From contig NZ_JAHCTA010000005.1 in assembly GCF_018474025.1 (NCBI RefSeq), positions 310,001 to 374,000 on the forward strand: a stretch of 64,000 bases of DNA, written 5' to 3'. Below the pieces are notes generated by a model. It had not been told where the DNA came from. It saw only the letters and a program-made list of their open reading frames with translations, and searched no databases. Positions 18,884 through 26,412 of this stretch are shown here, in pieces. A program made the translations under genes and the position numbers. Each line of letters opens with the position of its first letter. Position 1 is the first letter of the stretch. The DNA comes from Alteromonas oceanisediminis. Its GTDB lineage: Bacteria > Pseudomonadota > Gammaproteobacteria > Enterobacterales > Alteromonadaceae.

Positions 18884-19121
18884 CGGTCTACCCAAGCGGT
18901 TTACATTGCGATGAATTGTACTCACAAAATGGTTTCAGAGTCATCCAGTTGATTAAACATTCGCCACTCAGAAATCAAGTCAGTTTGGGCACGGTGACCT
19001 AGCCTTTGAAAAGCTGCACAAATCAGTGCAAATTAGGTAGTATAACCTGCAAATAAGAGATAAAAATGTGCCAGCCGCTTTATCGGTTTACAGAGCGCAT
19101 CTCAACGACAGAGGAATTCGT

Positions 19122-20717
19122 TTGGCTTCTAAGGACGCAACGCGCCAGTCTGGCTCGACTGAAAAAAATGGCTGGTTTAATCGCTTTCTCGCTACCGTAG
19201 AGTGGCTGGGAAATTTACTTCCTCATCCGATAACGCTGTTTGCCATGTTGGCAATCTTTATCGTGTTGCTCAGTGGGTTGCTCGGATATTTTGACTATGG
19301 TGTGCTGGACCCACGGCCTCTAGGGGCTGCAGGACGCGATCCCGACGGTGTTATTGAAGTCATCTCGCTGATGAATGCCGAGGGCTTGCAGCGGATTGTT
19401 ACGCAGCTGGTCACCAACTTCACCGGTTTCGCACCGCTGGGGACGGTGCTAGTTGCGCTGCTCGGCGTTTCTGTTGCAGAGCACTCAGGGTTATTATCAA
19501 CGGCGATGCGCGCACTAGTAATGAATGCATCTAAACGTGCGGTCACGGTGACCATTGTGTTTGCTGGCATCATTTCCAATACTGCGTCTGAATTAGGCTA
19601 CGTCGTTCTGATCCCGCTCGCGGCGATGATATTTCATTCCCTCGGGCGACACCCGCTGGCTGGCCTGGCCGCGGCCTTTGCCGGTGTCAGCGGCGGATAC
19701 AGCGCCAACTTACTGTTAGGAACCGTTGACCCGCTGCTCTCCGGGATCACCGAAGCCGCTTCGCATATGCTCGATCCAGACTATGTGGTTGGCCCGGAAG
19801 TGAACTGGTACTTTATGGTGATCAGTACCTTCGCAGTCGCGTTTATGGGGGCGTTTGTGACTGAAAAAATCGTTGAGCCACGGCTGGGCAAGTACGACCC
19901 ATCAGAAGCGTCTATCGAATTGGGTGAACAAAAGATGGAAGCGCCCACGGATCAGGAACGTAAAGCAATGCGCTGGGCAGGGCTCTCATTTGTGCTGGTA
20001 TGCGCAGTGTTAGCACTGACTATCGTGCCGGAGAATGGCATTTTACGTCACCCAGAAACGGGTGAAGTTGCGGGCTCTCCGTTTCTTAAAGGTATCGTCG
20101 CATTTATCTTTATTACCTTTGCTATTCCTGGCTTTGTGTACGGGCGTGTTGCGGGCACCATGCGCAATGACCGCGATATTATCGATGCGATGGCAAAAAG
20201 TATGGGGTCAATGGGCCTATATATCACACTGGTATTTTTTGCCGCGCAATTTGTCGCCTTCTTTAAATGGACGAATTTGGGCACGGTGCTGGCCGTCAAA
20301 GGGGCAACTCTATTACAGACCCTAGGCCTCGACGGACCGGAAGTCTTTATTTTGTTCATCATTATGTGCGGTATTGTCAACCTGTCGCTTGGCAGTGCGT
20401 CTGCGCAGTGGGCTGTCACCGCACCGATATTTGTGCCAATGCTGATGCTGATTGGCTTTGCACCAGAAGTGATCCAGGCGGCTTATCGGATCGGTGATTC
20501 AGTCACTAACGTTATTTCACCAATGATGAGCTATTTCGGATTAATACTCGCCATTGCAGCACGGTATAAGAAAGATCTGGGCATGGGCACCCTCATCGCG
20601 ACTATGCTGCCCTACTCCATGGTGTTTATTGTGGGTTGGACTATTCTGTTTTACACATGGGTGTTTTTATTCGGCATGCCGGTTGGGCCTGGCGCAGCGA
20701 CGTATTACAACCCCTAG
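19122..20717 (+). CDS. AbgT family transporter, MtrF-like
   Basis: Inner-membrane antiporter-like protein of the AbgT family (AbgT: p-aminobenzoyl-glutamate uptake; MtrF: efflux of sulfonamide-type drugs and p-aminobenzoate). The sequence follows MtrF closely: TVEWLGNLLPHPITLF, NFTGFAPLGTVLVALLGVSV, FAGIISNTASELGYVVLIPL, FAGVSGGYSANLLLGTVDPL and SASAQWAVTAPIFVPMLMLI. Many hydrophobic helices are evident. I choose TTG 19122 because GAGGA lies six bases upstream and the protein then starts like MtrF. GTG 19068 would add 18 residues. Efflux of folate-pathway compounds is inference from the family. Confidence 0.88.
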   Translation: MASKDATRQSGSTEKNGWFNRFLATVEWLGNLLPHPITLFAMLAIFIVLLSGLLGYFDYGVLDPRPLGAAGRDPDGVIEVISLMNAEGLQRIVTQLVTNFTGFAPLGTVLVALLGVSVAEHSGLLSTAMRALVMNASKRAVTVTIVFAGIISNTASELGYVVLIPLAAMIFHSLGRHPLAGLAAAFAGVSGGYSANLLLGTVDPLLSGITEAASHMLDPDYVVGPEVNWYFMVISTFAVAFMGAFVTEKIVEPRLGKYDPSEASIELGEQKMEAPTDQERKAMRWAGLSFVLVCAVLALTIVPENGILRHPETGEVAGSPFLKGIVAFIFITFAIPGFVYGRVAGTMRNDRDIIDAMAKSMGSMGLYITLVFFAAQFVAFFKWTNLGTVLAVKGATLLQTLGLDGPEVFILFIIMCGIVNLSLGSASAQWAVTAPIFVPMLMLIGFAPEVIQAAYRIGDSVTNVISPMMSYFGLILAIAARYKKDLGMGTLIATMLPYSMVFIVGWTILFYTWVFLFGMPVGPGAATYYNP

Positions 20718-20792
20718 GGTTAGCGGTCTAAATGAGGGTCAAATACGTACACTGTGTTTGATCCTTTTTTCATACAAGAAGCGTTGGTCATA

Positions 20793-21887
20793 ATGAAGTT
20801 TATTAGCAATATTGAGTTTACCCACAGCCAGGCCGATAAAATCGGTGTGCTTATCACCAATTTAGGCACGCCAACTGCGCCAACCAAACAGGCGCTGAAG
20901 CCGTATTTGAAGGAGTTTTTATCCGACCCTCGCGTGGTTGAAGTGCCTCGCGTACTGTGGTGGCTTATTCTCAACGGCGTGATTCTGAACATTCGGCCAA
21001 AGCGTTCCGCACATGCATACTCAACCGTTTGGTCTGAACAGGGCTCGCCTTTACTGGTACACACCAAAAACCAAGCGATGGCATTGGATAAACGTTGTAA
21101 GGAAGCCTGGGGTGATGACGTGATCGTTGAATTTGCGATGCGTTATGGTCAACCGTCTGTGGCAAGCACTATCGAGAGAATGCAGCAGCGAGGGGTACGT
21201 AAATTACTCGTGCTGCCACTCTATCCGCAATATTGTGCGTCTACGACGGGTTCAACTTTTGACGCCGTGAGCCAGTATTTTCAAACTGCTCGCTGGCTGC
21301 CTGATTTTCGTTTTATCAGCCACTATCACGATCACGCTCCCTTTATTGTTGCCGTTGCGAGTAAAATTAAACGACACTGGGATACCCACGGAAGAGCAGA
21401 CAAACTGATTTTTTCTTATCACGGCATACCCAAGCGTTACCTCCTGAAGGGCGACCCTTACCATTGTGAATGTCATAAGACATCGCGATTGTTAGCCGAG
21501 GAGTTAGGGTTAGAAAAGGACCAATATTTAACCACATTCCAATCCCGATTTGGCCGTGAAGAATGGCTTAAGCCTTATACTGATCATACCTTGAAAGCCC
21601 TACCGGAAAAGGGCGTTAAATCGGTACAAATTGTATGTCCGGGCTTTTCTGCTGACTGCCTGGAAACCATCGAAGAAATTGGTATTGAAAACCGAGATTA
21701 CTTTCTGCAAGCAGGTGGCGAACGTTATGAATACATTGAAGCGATGAACAGTGATGATGAGCATATCGACATGCTATTCGGCTTGGTAAAACAAAATCTT
21801 GCCCACTGGCACGTCGCCAGTGGCACTGATAATATGCAGTATACACAGCGACAAGCACTCGCTAAATCCCTCGGTGCGGAGAACTGA
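20793..21887 (+). CDS. hemH: Ferrochelatase
   Basis: Inserts Fe2+ into protoporphyrin IX to make heme. Diagnostic segments are IGVLITNLGTPTAPTKQALK, LPLYPQYCASTTGSTFDAV, the metal-site motif FSYHGIPKRYLLKGDPY, QSRFGREEWLKPYT and CPGFSADCLETIEEI. I start at ATG 20793 (MKFISNIEF), though an in-frame start at 20754 would add 13 residues. The ribosome site is weak for either. A DUF4112 gene begins one base after the stop, suggesting coupling. Confidence 0.95.
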   Translation: MKFISNIEFTHSQADKIGVLITNLGTPTAPTKQALKPYLKEFLSDPRVVEVPRVLWWLILNGVILNIRPKRSAHAYSTVWSEQGSPLLVHTKNQAMALDKRCKEAWGDDVIVEFAMRYGQPSVASTIERMQQRGVRKLLVLPLYPQYCASTTGSTFDAVSQYFQTARWLPDFRFISHYHDHAPFIVAVASKIKRHWDTHGRADKLIFSYHGIPKRYLLKGDPYHCECHKTSRLLAEELGLEKDQYLTTFQSRFGREEWLKPYTDHTLKALPEKGVKSVQIVCPGFSADCLETIEEIGIENRDYFLQAGGERYEYIEAMNSDDEHIDMLFGLVKQNLAHWHVASGTDNMQYTQRQALAKSLGAEN

Positions 21888-21888
21888 C

Positions 21889-22356
21889 ATGGCGCGTAAA
21901 CCCGTTGTTTTTGACCAAGACAAGCATGGCGCCATCGCGCCACAAGAACTGCGCAAAGCGCAAGATGTGGCTAATTTGCTTGATACCGCAATACGTATTC
22001 CCGTCGTTGGTATTCCTGTCGGGCTGGACTTTTTAGTAGGTTTGATACCCGGCGTGGGCGACGCTGCCATGTTAGTTGCGGCGTTGCGCATTGTTTACTT
22101 GGGTAAAAAGATGGGCGCGCCTGAAGCCTTGCAAAGTAAAATGCTGCGCAATGTTCTGCTCGATTTTGGCTTGGGTTTCATCCCCGTAGTGGGTGATATT
22201 GCTGACCTTTTCTACAAAGCCAACCGTAAAAACGTGCGATTACTCGAACGCTGGTGGATTGAAAACAACAAGGCTGAAGTTGACAGTCAAACCGCCGACA
22301 AACTCGCGGAGTGGGAAGAAAAAATGAAGTCACTTGAGGATGACGAAAAACGATAG
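21889..22356 (+). CDS. DUF4112 domain protein
   Basis: Small protein of the DUF4112 family, function unknown. The ATG at 21889 follows the hemH stop directly. The central region has the family pattern LLDTAIRIPVVGIPVGLDF, LVGLIPGVGDAAMLV and the repeated phrase LGFIPVVGDIADLFYKANRKN. Two hydrophobic hairpin-like stretches suggest membrane association. The C-terminal 40 residues are charged and probably helical. Co-transcription with hemH is likely; a link to heme metabolism is not established. Confidence 0.85.
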   Translation: MARKPVVFDQDKHGAIAPQELRKAQDVANLLDTAIRIPVVGIPVGLDFLVGLIPGVGDAAMLVAALRIVYLGKKMGAPEALQSKMLRNVLLDFGLGFIPVVGDIADLFYKANRKNVRLLERWWIENNKAEVDSQTADKLAEWEEKMKSLEDDEKR

Positions 22357-22422
22357 CCACTTTGTTTCATGGCGTCATTCTGCCGCTACTTTACTAGCCG
22401 TTAGCAGCTTTTGGAAAGAATC

Positions 22423-22767
22423 ATGGATGTTGTAGATATAAAAACATTTGTTCCTAGTAAGGATTACGAAATCTCAAAGTCTTTCTACACAGAAATAGGA
22501 TTCAAAGCAGAATATGTCACCGACGAGCTAACGCTTTTTGAAAACGGAGACTGCCTTTTCTTTTTACAGCGCTTCTACAATAGAGTTTTGGCCAAAAATT
22601 TTATGTTGCAAATCTGTGTTACAGACATTTACGATGCATATGAGTTATGTTCTAAGTCGGAACACAAAACCCAAATTACGCCAGTAAAACAAGAGTCGTG
22701 GGGTAAGGTATTTTACTTATGGGGGCCAGTAGGTGAACTGTTGCATATTACACAGTTGGGCAGCTAA
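22423..22767 (+). CDS. VOC-superfamily protein (glyoxalase/bleomycin-resistance fold)
   Basis: Small single-domain VOC-like protein. The pattern FVPSKDYEISKSFYTEIGF, LFENGDCLFFLQRFYN, LQICVTDIYDAYELC and VFYLWGPVGELLHI matches the betaalphabetabetabeta module. No certain metal-binding His/Glu set is evident, so a binding protein is as likely as an enzyme. I start at ATG 22423 (MDVVDIKTF), behind GGAAAGA. The gene is the first of the AT-rich patch. Its specific substrate is unknown. Confidence 0.7.
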   Translation: MDVVDIKTFVPSKDYEISKSFYTEIGFKAEYVTDELTLFENGDCLFFLQRFYNRVLAKNFMLQICVTDIYDAYELCSKSEHKTQITPVKQESWGKVFYLWGPVGELLHITQLGS

Positions 22768-22771
22768 CGCG

Positions 22772-22815
22772 ACGCTAAAAACGCTTCGCTCTGTCAATGC
22801 CCGTCAGTTTAGCGT
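22772..22815. repeat. Inverted repeat in the spacer after the VOC gene
   Basis: ACGCTAAA (22772-22779) and TTTAGCGT (22808-22815) are perfect 8-bp arms with a 28-base loop. They lie just inside GCTAAC (22763-22768) and GCGTTG (22812-22817). GCTAAC is complementary to the GTTAGC at 22400-22405 before the VOC gene, as the ends of an integron cassette would be. It is too degenerate to call attC with confidence. Confidence 0.4.
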
Positions 22816-22836
22816 TGAAGCACTCGAAGGTCTGTC

Positions 22837-23133
22837 ATGTCGTTCTACAACGTTAAAATTTTAAATCAGGCGGCCAAAACATCATTTGTGCATATTGTTT
22901 GGTTATTTGCATTAATCGGAACACCAATCGTGTTTTTCAATCATGGTCTATCACTCAGCCAAAAAACGATTTTATTTTTTGGTTTGTTAGTGTTCTTTTG
23001 GCTTACCTATTTAGGGTTGTGTGTTGCAATCCATCAGTTCAAGTTAAGAGACAAAAACAATCAAACTGCCTATCTTAAAAAAAGCGACATAGAAAAGGGC
23101 AAAGATATTGGGTCATTGTTGGAAGGCTGGTAA
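22837..23133 (+). CDS. Small two-helix membrane protein, unrecognised
   Basis: 98 residues with two clear hydrophobic helices (about 18-35, IVWLFALIGTPIVFF, and 44-65, TILFFGLLVFFWLTYLGLCV). A charged cytoplasmic-looking tail follows, rich in Lys and Asp. No family was recognised. Ribosome site is weak (AAGG about 10 bases upstream). The stop is overlapped by a small hairpin (TTGCG-TTTC-CGCAA, 23137-23150). It is part of the AT-rich patch, and function cannot be inferred. Confidence 0.6.
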   Translation: MSFYNVKILNQAAKTSFVHIVWLFALIGTPIVFFNHGLSLSQKTILFFGLLVFFWLTYLGLCVAIHQFKLRDKNNQTAYLKKSDIEKGKDIGSLLEGW

Positions 23134-23204
23134 GGTTTGCGTTTCCGCAAGGCCCTTGACACCTGTGCGGCCTATTAGCTTCGCCAGATGACAGAGAAAG
23201 TTAA

Positions 23205-23804
23205 GTGAATACCATAATCGTCGCAGATATTTTCGGTAAAACGTCTGCTCTTGAGGAATTAGCAAATGCGATTTGTAAGAAGCCTCGCATAGTAGACCCA
23301 TACGATGGTCAAAAAATGGCATTCCAATCCGAAAACGATGCGTATCAGTTTTTTGCCTCGAATATTGGCCTTGAAAAATACACCAAAGACTTAAGTAAAG
23401 TGCTGACTAAATTGGCATTGGATGTAAATTTAGTTGGATTTAGTATCGGCGCATCCGTCATATGGAATCTCTCAGAAAGTCCTGCATCCTCATTTGTCAA
23501 AAATGCTACATGTTTTTATGGATCACAAATCAGAAATAACAGAAAAGTCTCACCAACGTTTCCAATAACGCTTATCTTTCCCGAAACAGAAGAACACTTT
23601 TCGGTATCAGAGTTAATCTCAGATTTATGCCACACGCGAAGGACCAAAATTAGACAGGTTCCGTATCGTCATGGCTTTATGAATAAGTTGTCGGCTAATT
23701 TTAATCCAAAAGGATACGAGAGTGAGCTTCAAACGCTAGCAACCCGTTCAAATCGCTGCGCTGAATCTCCTAGTTGTGACATCGTCAGGCATCGCCTCCA
23801 GTAA
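23205..23804 (+). CDS. Dienelactone-hydrolase-like alpha/beta hydrolase
   Basis: Starts at GTG 23205 behind GAGAAAG. The 199 residues show a first strand TIIVADIFG, then the nucleophile elbow VNLVGFSIGASVIWNL (GxSxG). A FYGSQIR strand, an ITLIFPETEEHF segment and the catalytic-His region RHGFMNKL follow. This is the order seen in small dienelactone hydrolase-like proteins, although those typically use Cys as nucleophile and this one has Ser. The C-terminal 25 residues are polar and may be extra. The substrate is unknown. It lies in the AT-rich patch. Confidence 0.65.
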   Translation: MNTIIVADIFGKTSALEELANAICKKPRIVDPYDGQKMAFQSENDAYQFFASNIGLEKYTKDLSKVLTKLALDVNLVGFSIGASVIWNLSESPASSFVKNATCFYGSQIRNNRKVSPTFPITLIFPETEEHFSVSELISDLCHTRRTKIRQVPYRHGFMNKLSANFNPKGYESELQTLATRSNRCAESPSCDIVRHRLQ

Positions 23805-23933
23805 ACGCACATAGAGTGTCTTGTAGTAAGATTTCATCGCTGCCTACAACCGTTCACGTCAATTGTCCCTCCATAGTCAGCGACCGTTGGTTGGTGTCTG
23901 TTAAGTACTCATGAGCAAAAGTTAGTTGTAATA

Positions 23934-23953
23934 ACATTTTGACGCTATAATGT
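23934..23953 (+). promoter_or_regulatory. Promoter and likely autoregulatory operator of the toxin-antitoxin pair
   Basis: A perfect -10 box TATAAT (23946-23951) lies 31 bp before the antitoxin start. It is enclosed by an inverted repeat ACATT (23934-23938) and AATGT (23949-23953). RHH antitoxins normally repress their own promoter through such short dyads, so this is a plausible operator. The -35 is weak (TTAGTT, 18 bp upstream of the -10). Confidence 0.45.
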
Positions 23954-23982
23954 CTTAGTGTGATTATTTTAAGGGCTGACTC

Positions 23983-24216
23983 ATGAGTAATTTATCGAAA
24001 CGTTCAACCGTTTATTTCGAGCCTGCAATTCATAATGCGCTGAAACTACGAGCAGCATCATCGGATACATCAATATCAGAACTCATTGATGAGGCAGTGA
24101 GACTGCTCATGAAAGAAGATCAAGAGGACTTGGCTGCGGTAAGACAGAGAATAAACGAACCTGAAATTTCCTACGAAGATTTGCTAAACCGTTTGGAAGC
24201 TGATGGAAAAATATAA
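23983..24216 (+). CDS. RHH/CopG-type antitoxin
   Basis: 77-residue ribbon-helix-helix DNA-binding antitoxin. The strand RSTVYFEPAIHNALKLRAA is followed by SDTSISELIDEAVRLLM, the classic RHH pattern. The acidic C-terminal half (EISYEDLLNRLEADG) would wrap and neutralise the toxin. It overlaps the toxin gene by 14 bp, so the two are translationally coupled, antitoxin first. Ribosome site is AAGGG. Confidence 0.9.
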   Translation: MSNLSKRSTVYFEPAIHNALKLRAASSDTSISELIDEAVRLLMKEDQEDLAAVRQRINEPEISYEDLLNRLEADGKI

Positions 24217-24466
24217 AGTTACTTTCAAGAAATCTGTAGAAAAAGATTTTAGGGCACTTCCCACCTCAGACATTAAAAAAATCCTCAGCAAAATCGACTC
24301 ATTGGCTGAGAACCCGCGAAGGGACGGAGCAATCAAGTTAAGTGGGAACAACCTGTATCGCATCCGGCAGGGCCTGTATAGAATCATTTATGAAATTAGG
24401 GAACACGAGCTTGTAGTACAGGTTATAAAAGTTGGACATCGATCTGATGTTTATAAGCGCACCTGA
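24203..24466 (+). CDS. RelE/ParE-family toxin
   Basis: 87-residue toxin of the RelE/ParE superfamily. KYKVTFKKSVEKDFRALP at the start, GAIKLSGNNLYRIRQGLYRI in the middle, and VVQVIKVGHRSDVYKR at the end are characteristic. The HRSDVY ending is that of the RelE-like mRNA interferase group. It most likely cleaves mRNA on the ribosome, but ParE-like gyrase inhibition cannot be excluded from sequence alone. It is partnered with the RHH antitoxin just upstream. Confidence 0.88.
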   Translation: MEKYKVTFKKSVEKDFRALPTSDIKKILSKIDSLAENPRRDGAIKLSGNNLYRIRQGLYRIIYEIREHELVVQVIKVGHRSDVYKRT

Positions 24467-24761
24467 TAACTCAATAAACTCGCTCACGCCGTGCGCTGGA
24501 CGCCTTACCGATTACGTTTCTGCTCGACATGAAGGCCTATCACTTCGCGTCAGTTGGTTCCTCTGCATAGCCCTCATATAACTCATTTTCTCCGGTGATG
24601 GTTTTTGCCTTCATTAGAAGTTATGAATGCAAAAAAATAAGTCGGCACGGCAAGCGTCGATTAAGTAATAGTGTTTATTTATAACGAAATAACCGCTAAA
24701 CCTTGATTAACCTGCTAACGTTTATACAACTACTGTATAACAAACCCAGCAAGGAGAGTTG
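24467..24761. other. Non-coding spacer between the toxin gene and the thiamine-enzyme operon
   Basis: About 295 bp with no convincing gene. It contains an imperfect inverted repeat (TGCAT...CATATAACT at 24564-24583 against AGTTATGA-ATGCA at 24619-24631) followed by seven A residues. A second, perfect dyad lies at 24722-24740 just before the operon. The first structure might be the ragged end of the small-gene patch. Confidence 0.5.
24722..24740. promoter_or_regulatory. Perfect inverted repeat upstream of the ALS-like/ALDH operon
   Basis: TTATACA (24722-24728), five-base spacer, TGTATAA (24734-24740), ending 21 bp before the first ATG. The symmetry and position suit a dimeric repressor or activator site (TetR, GntR and MarR families use dyads of this size). 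No regulator gene is adjacent, so the cognate protein is unknown. Confidence 0.5.
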
Positions 24762-26402
24762 ATGAAGGCCTCTGATTTATTTGTAAAAGCGCTTGAGGCA
24801 GAAGGCGTAGAGTACGTTTTTGGCATACCCGGCGAAGAAAATTTAGACTTACTTGAGTCACTTCGCCACTCGTCAATCAAATTGGTGTTAACTCGCCATG
24901 AACAAGGTGCAGGCTTTATGGCTGCCACCTACGGCAGATTGACCGGCAAAGTGGGCGTGTGTTTATCGACATTAGGGCCGGGCGCAACAAACTTAGTTAC
25001 GCCGGCCGCCTATGCGCAACTGGGCGCGATGCCCATTCTTATGATCACCGGCCAAAAACCGATTAAAACCAGCAAGCAGGGCCGTTTTCAGGTGATTGAC
25101 GTGGTTGACATGCTTCGCCCCATCACGAAATACACCACGCAGGTGGTCAGTGGCGACCGCATTCCCTCAGTCGTGCGTGAGGCATTTCGCTTGGCGTCTG
25201 AAGAGCGTCCCGGGGCTGTACACATTGAACTTCCAGAAGACATTGCCGCCGAAACAACATCAGTGCCACTGCTAACACCGAGTATCGCCCGTAGGCCCAT
25301 TGCCGAGTACAAAGCAATCGCACGTGCGATAGAAATGATCGAGGCAGCCAAATCGCCTATTTTAGTGATTGGGGCGGGCGCAAACCGTAAATTAACGTCA
25401 AAAATGTTGCGCGAGTTTGTCGCTAAAACGGGTATCCCTTTTGTTACCACGCAAATGGGTAAAGGCGTCATTGATGAAACTAATCCTCTGTTTATGGGGA
25501 ATACCGCGCTATCCGACGGGGATTTTGTGCACCGGGTGATCAATCGCGCTGACCTGATCGTGAATATCGGGCACGACGTGGTCGAAAAACCACCCTTCTT
25601 TATGCACGATGACGGCATGAAGGTGATCCACGTTAATTTCGAAACCGCTGCTGTTGATCCGGTGTATTTCCCGCAATTAGAAGTCGTGGGTGATATCGCC
25701 AACAGTATTTGGCAAATCAAAGAAGGTATTACGCCACAAGACAGTTGGAAATTGGATTTCTACCGAGATGTTCATGACGCGTATGTTGAACACCGGGACG
25801 AGAGTGAGAAAGATGACCGCTTCCCTATTTTACCGGAACGGTTTGTAAAAATTGTACGCGAAGCGATGCCAAAGGATGGCATTGTCACACTAGACAATGG
25901 TGTTTATAAGATATGGTTTGCGCGCAACTACCCTGCCTACTTCCCGAACACACTGTTATTGGATAATGCGTTGGCCACGATGGGGGCGGGCCTGCCATCA
26001 GCGATGGCGGCGAAGATGGTTTATCCCGATAAACCTGTGGTAACCGTTTGTGGCGACGGTGGCTTTATGATGAACAGTCAGGAGCTGGAGACCGCCGTGC
26101 GCCTCAATCTGCACATCGTGGTATTGATTTTGCGTGACGATGCTTACGGGATGATTAAATGGAAACAGTCAAACATGGAGTTTGAAAACTACGGCCTTGA
26201 CTATGGCAATCCTGATTTCGTCAAGTATGTCGAAGCTTATGGTGGTAAAGGGTGGCGAATTGAGTCAACCGATGAACTTAAGCCGTTATTGACAAAATGC
26301 CTGAATGAGCCCGCAGTTCACCTCATTGATGTGCCCGTTGATTACAGTCTGAACGACGAAACGTTGAATAAAACGATTCGTAAACTCAGTTCAAAACTTT
26401 AA
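24762..26402 (+). CDS. Acetolactate synthase large-subunit-like ThDP enzyme
   Basis: Thiamine-diphosphate enzyme of the acetohydroxyacid synthase group. The ThDP catalytic Glu segment is at VLTRHEQGAGFMAATYGRL, the central domain has VIGAGANRK, and the C-terminal ThDP/Mg site is VCGDGGFMMNSQELETAVR. It resembles stand-alone AlsS-type catabolic synthases (546 residues, no regulatory subunit gene nearby). Start ATG 24762 has AAGGAGA upstream. It is followed 10 bp later by an aldehyde dehydrogenase, so the pair probably works on one substrate. An oxo-acid decarboxylase or another carboligase is possible; the true substrate cannot be read from the sequence. Confidence 0.8.
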   Translation: MKASDLFVKALEAEGVEYVFGIPGEENLDLLESLRHSSIKLVLTRHEQGAGFMAATYGRLTGKVGVCLSTLGPGATNLVTPAAYAQLGAMPILMITGQKPIKTSKQGRFQVIDVVDMLRPITKYTTQVVSGDRIPSVVREAFRLASEERPGAVHIELPEDIAAETTSVPLLTPSIARRPIAEYKAIARAIEMIEAAKSPILVIGAGANRKLTSKMLREFVAKTGIPFVTTQMGKGVIDETNPLFMGNTALSDGDFVHRVINRADLIVNIGHDVVEKPPFFMHDDGMKVIHVNFETAAVDPVYFPQLEVVGDIANSIWQIKEGITPQDSWKLDFYRDVHDAYVEHRDESEKDDRFPILPERFVKIVREAMPKDGIVTLDNGVYKIWFARNYPAYFPNTLLLDNALATMGAGLPSAMAAKMVYPDKPVVTVCGDGGFMMNSQELETAVRLNLHIVVLILRDDAYGMIKWKQSNMEFENYGLDYGNPDFVKYVEAYGGKGWRIESTDELKPLLTKCLNEPAVHLIDVPVDYSLNDETLNKTIRKLSSKL

Positions 26403-26412
26403 AGGAGTTGTG

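Larger units (their letters stand above)
22381..24470. other. AT-rich patch of small genes resembling a worn cassette array
   Basis: Between the hemH-DUF4112 pair and the thiamine-enzyme operon lie five small genes, all on the plus strand. They are visibly more AT-rich than the flanks and have no shared metabolic theme. Spacers of 40-180 bp hold short inverted repeats and GTTRRRY-like heptamers (GTTAAGT at 23200-23206 and again at 23919-23925). Toxin-antitoxin and VOC genes are common integron cassette cargo. No integrase gene is in the window and no complete attC site could be delimited, so cassette origin is a hypothesis. Confidence 0.35.

Noticed and set aside
25088-25720. 210-residue minus-strand frame within the ALS-like gene
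   Set aside because: Ser/Thr-rich antisense shadow of a gene with all ThDP motifs intact; no ribosome site and no recognisable domain.
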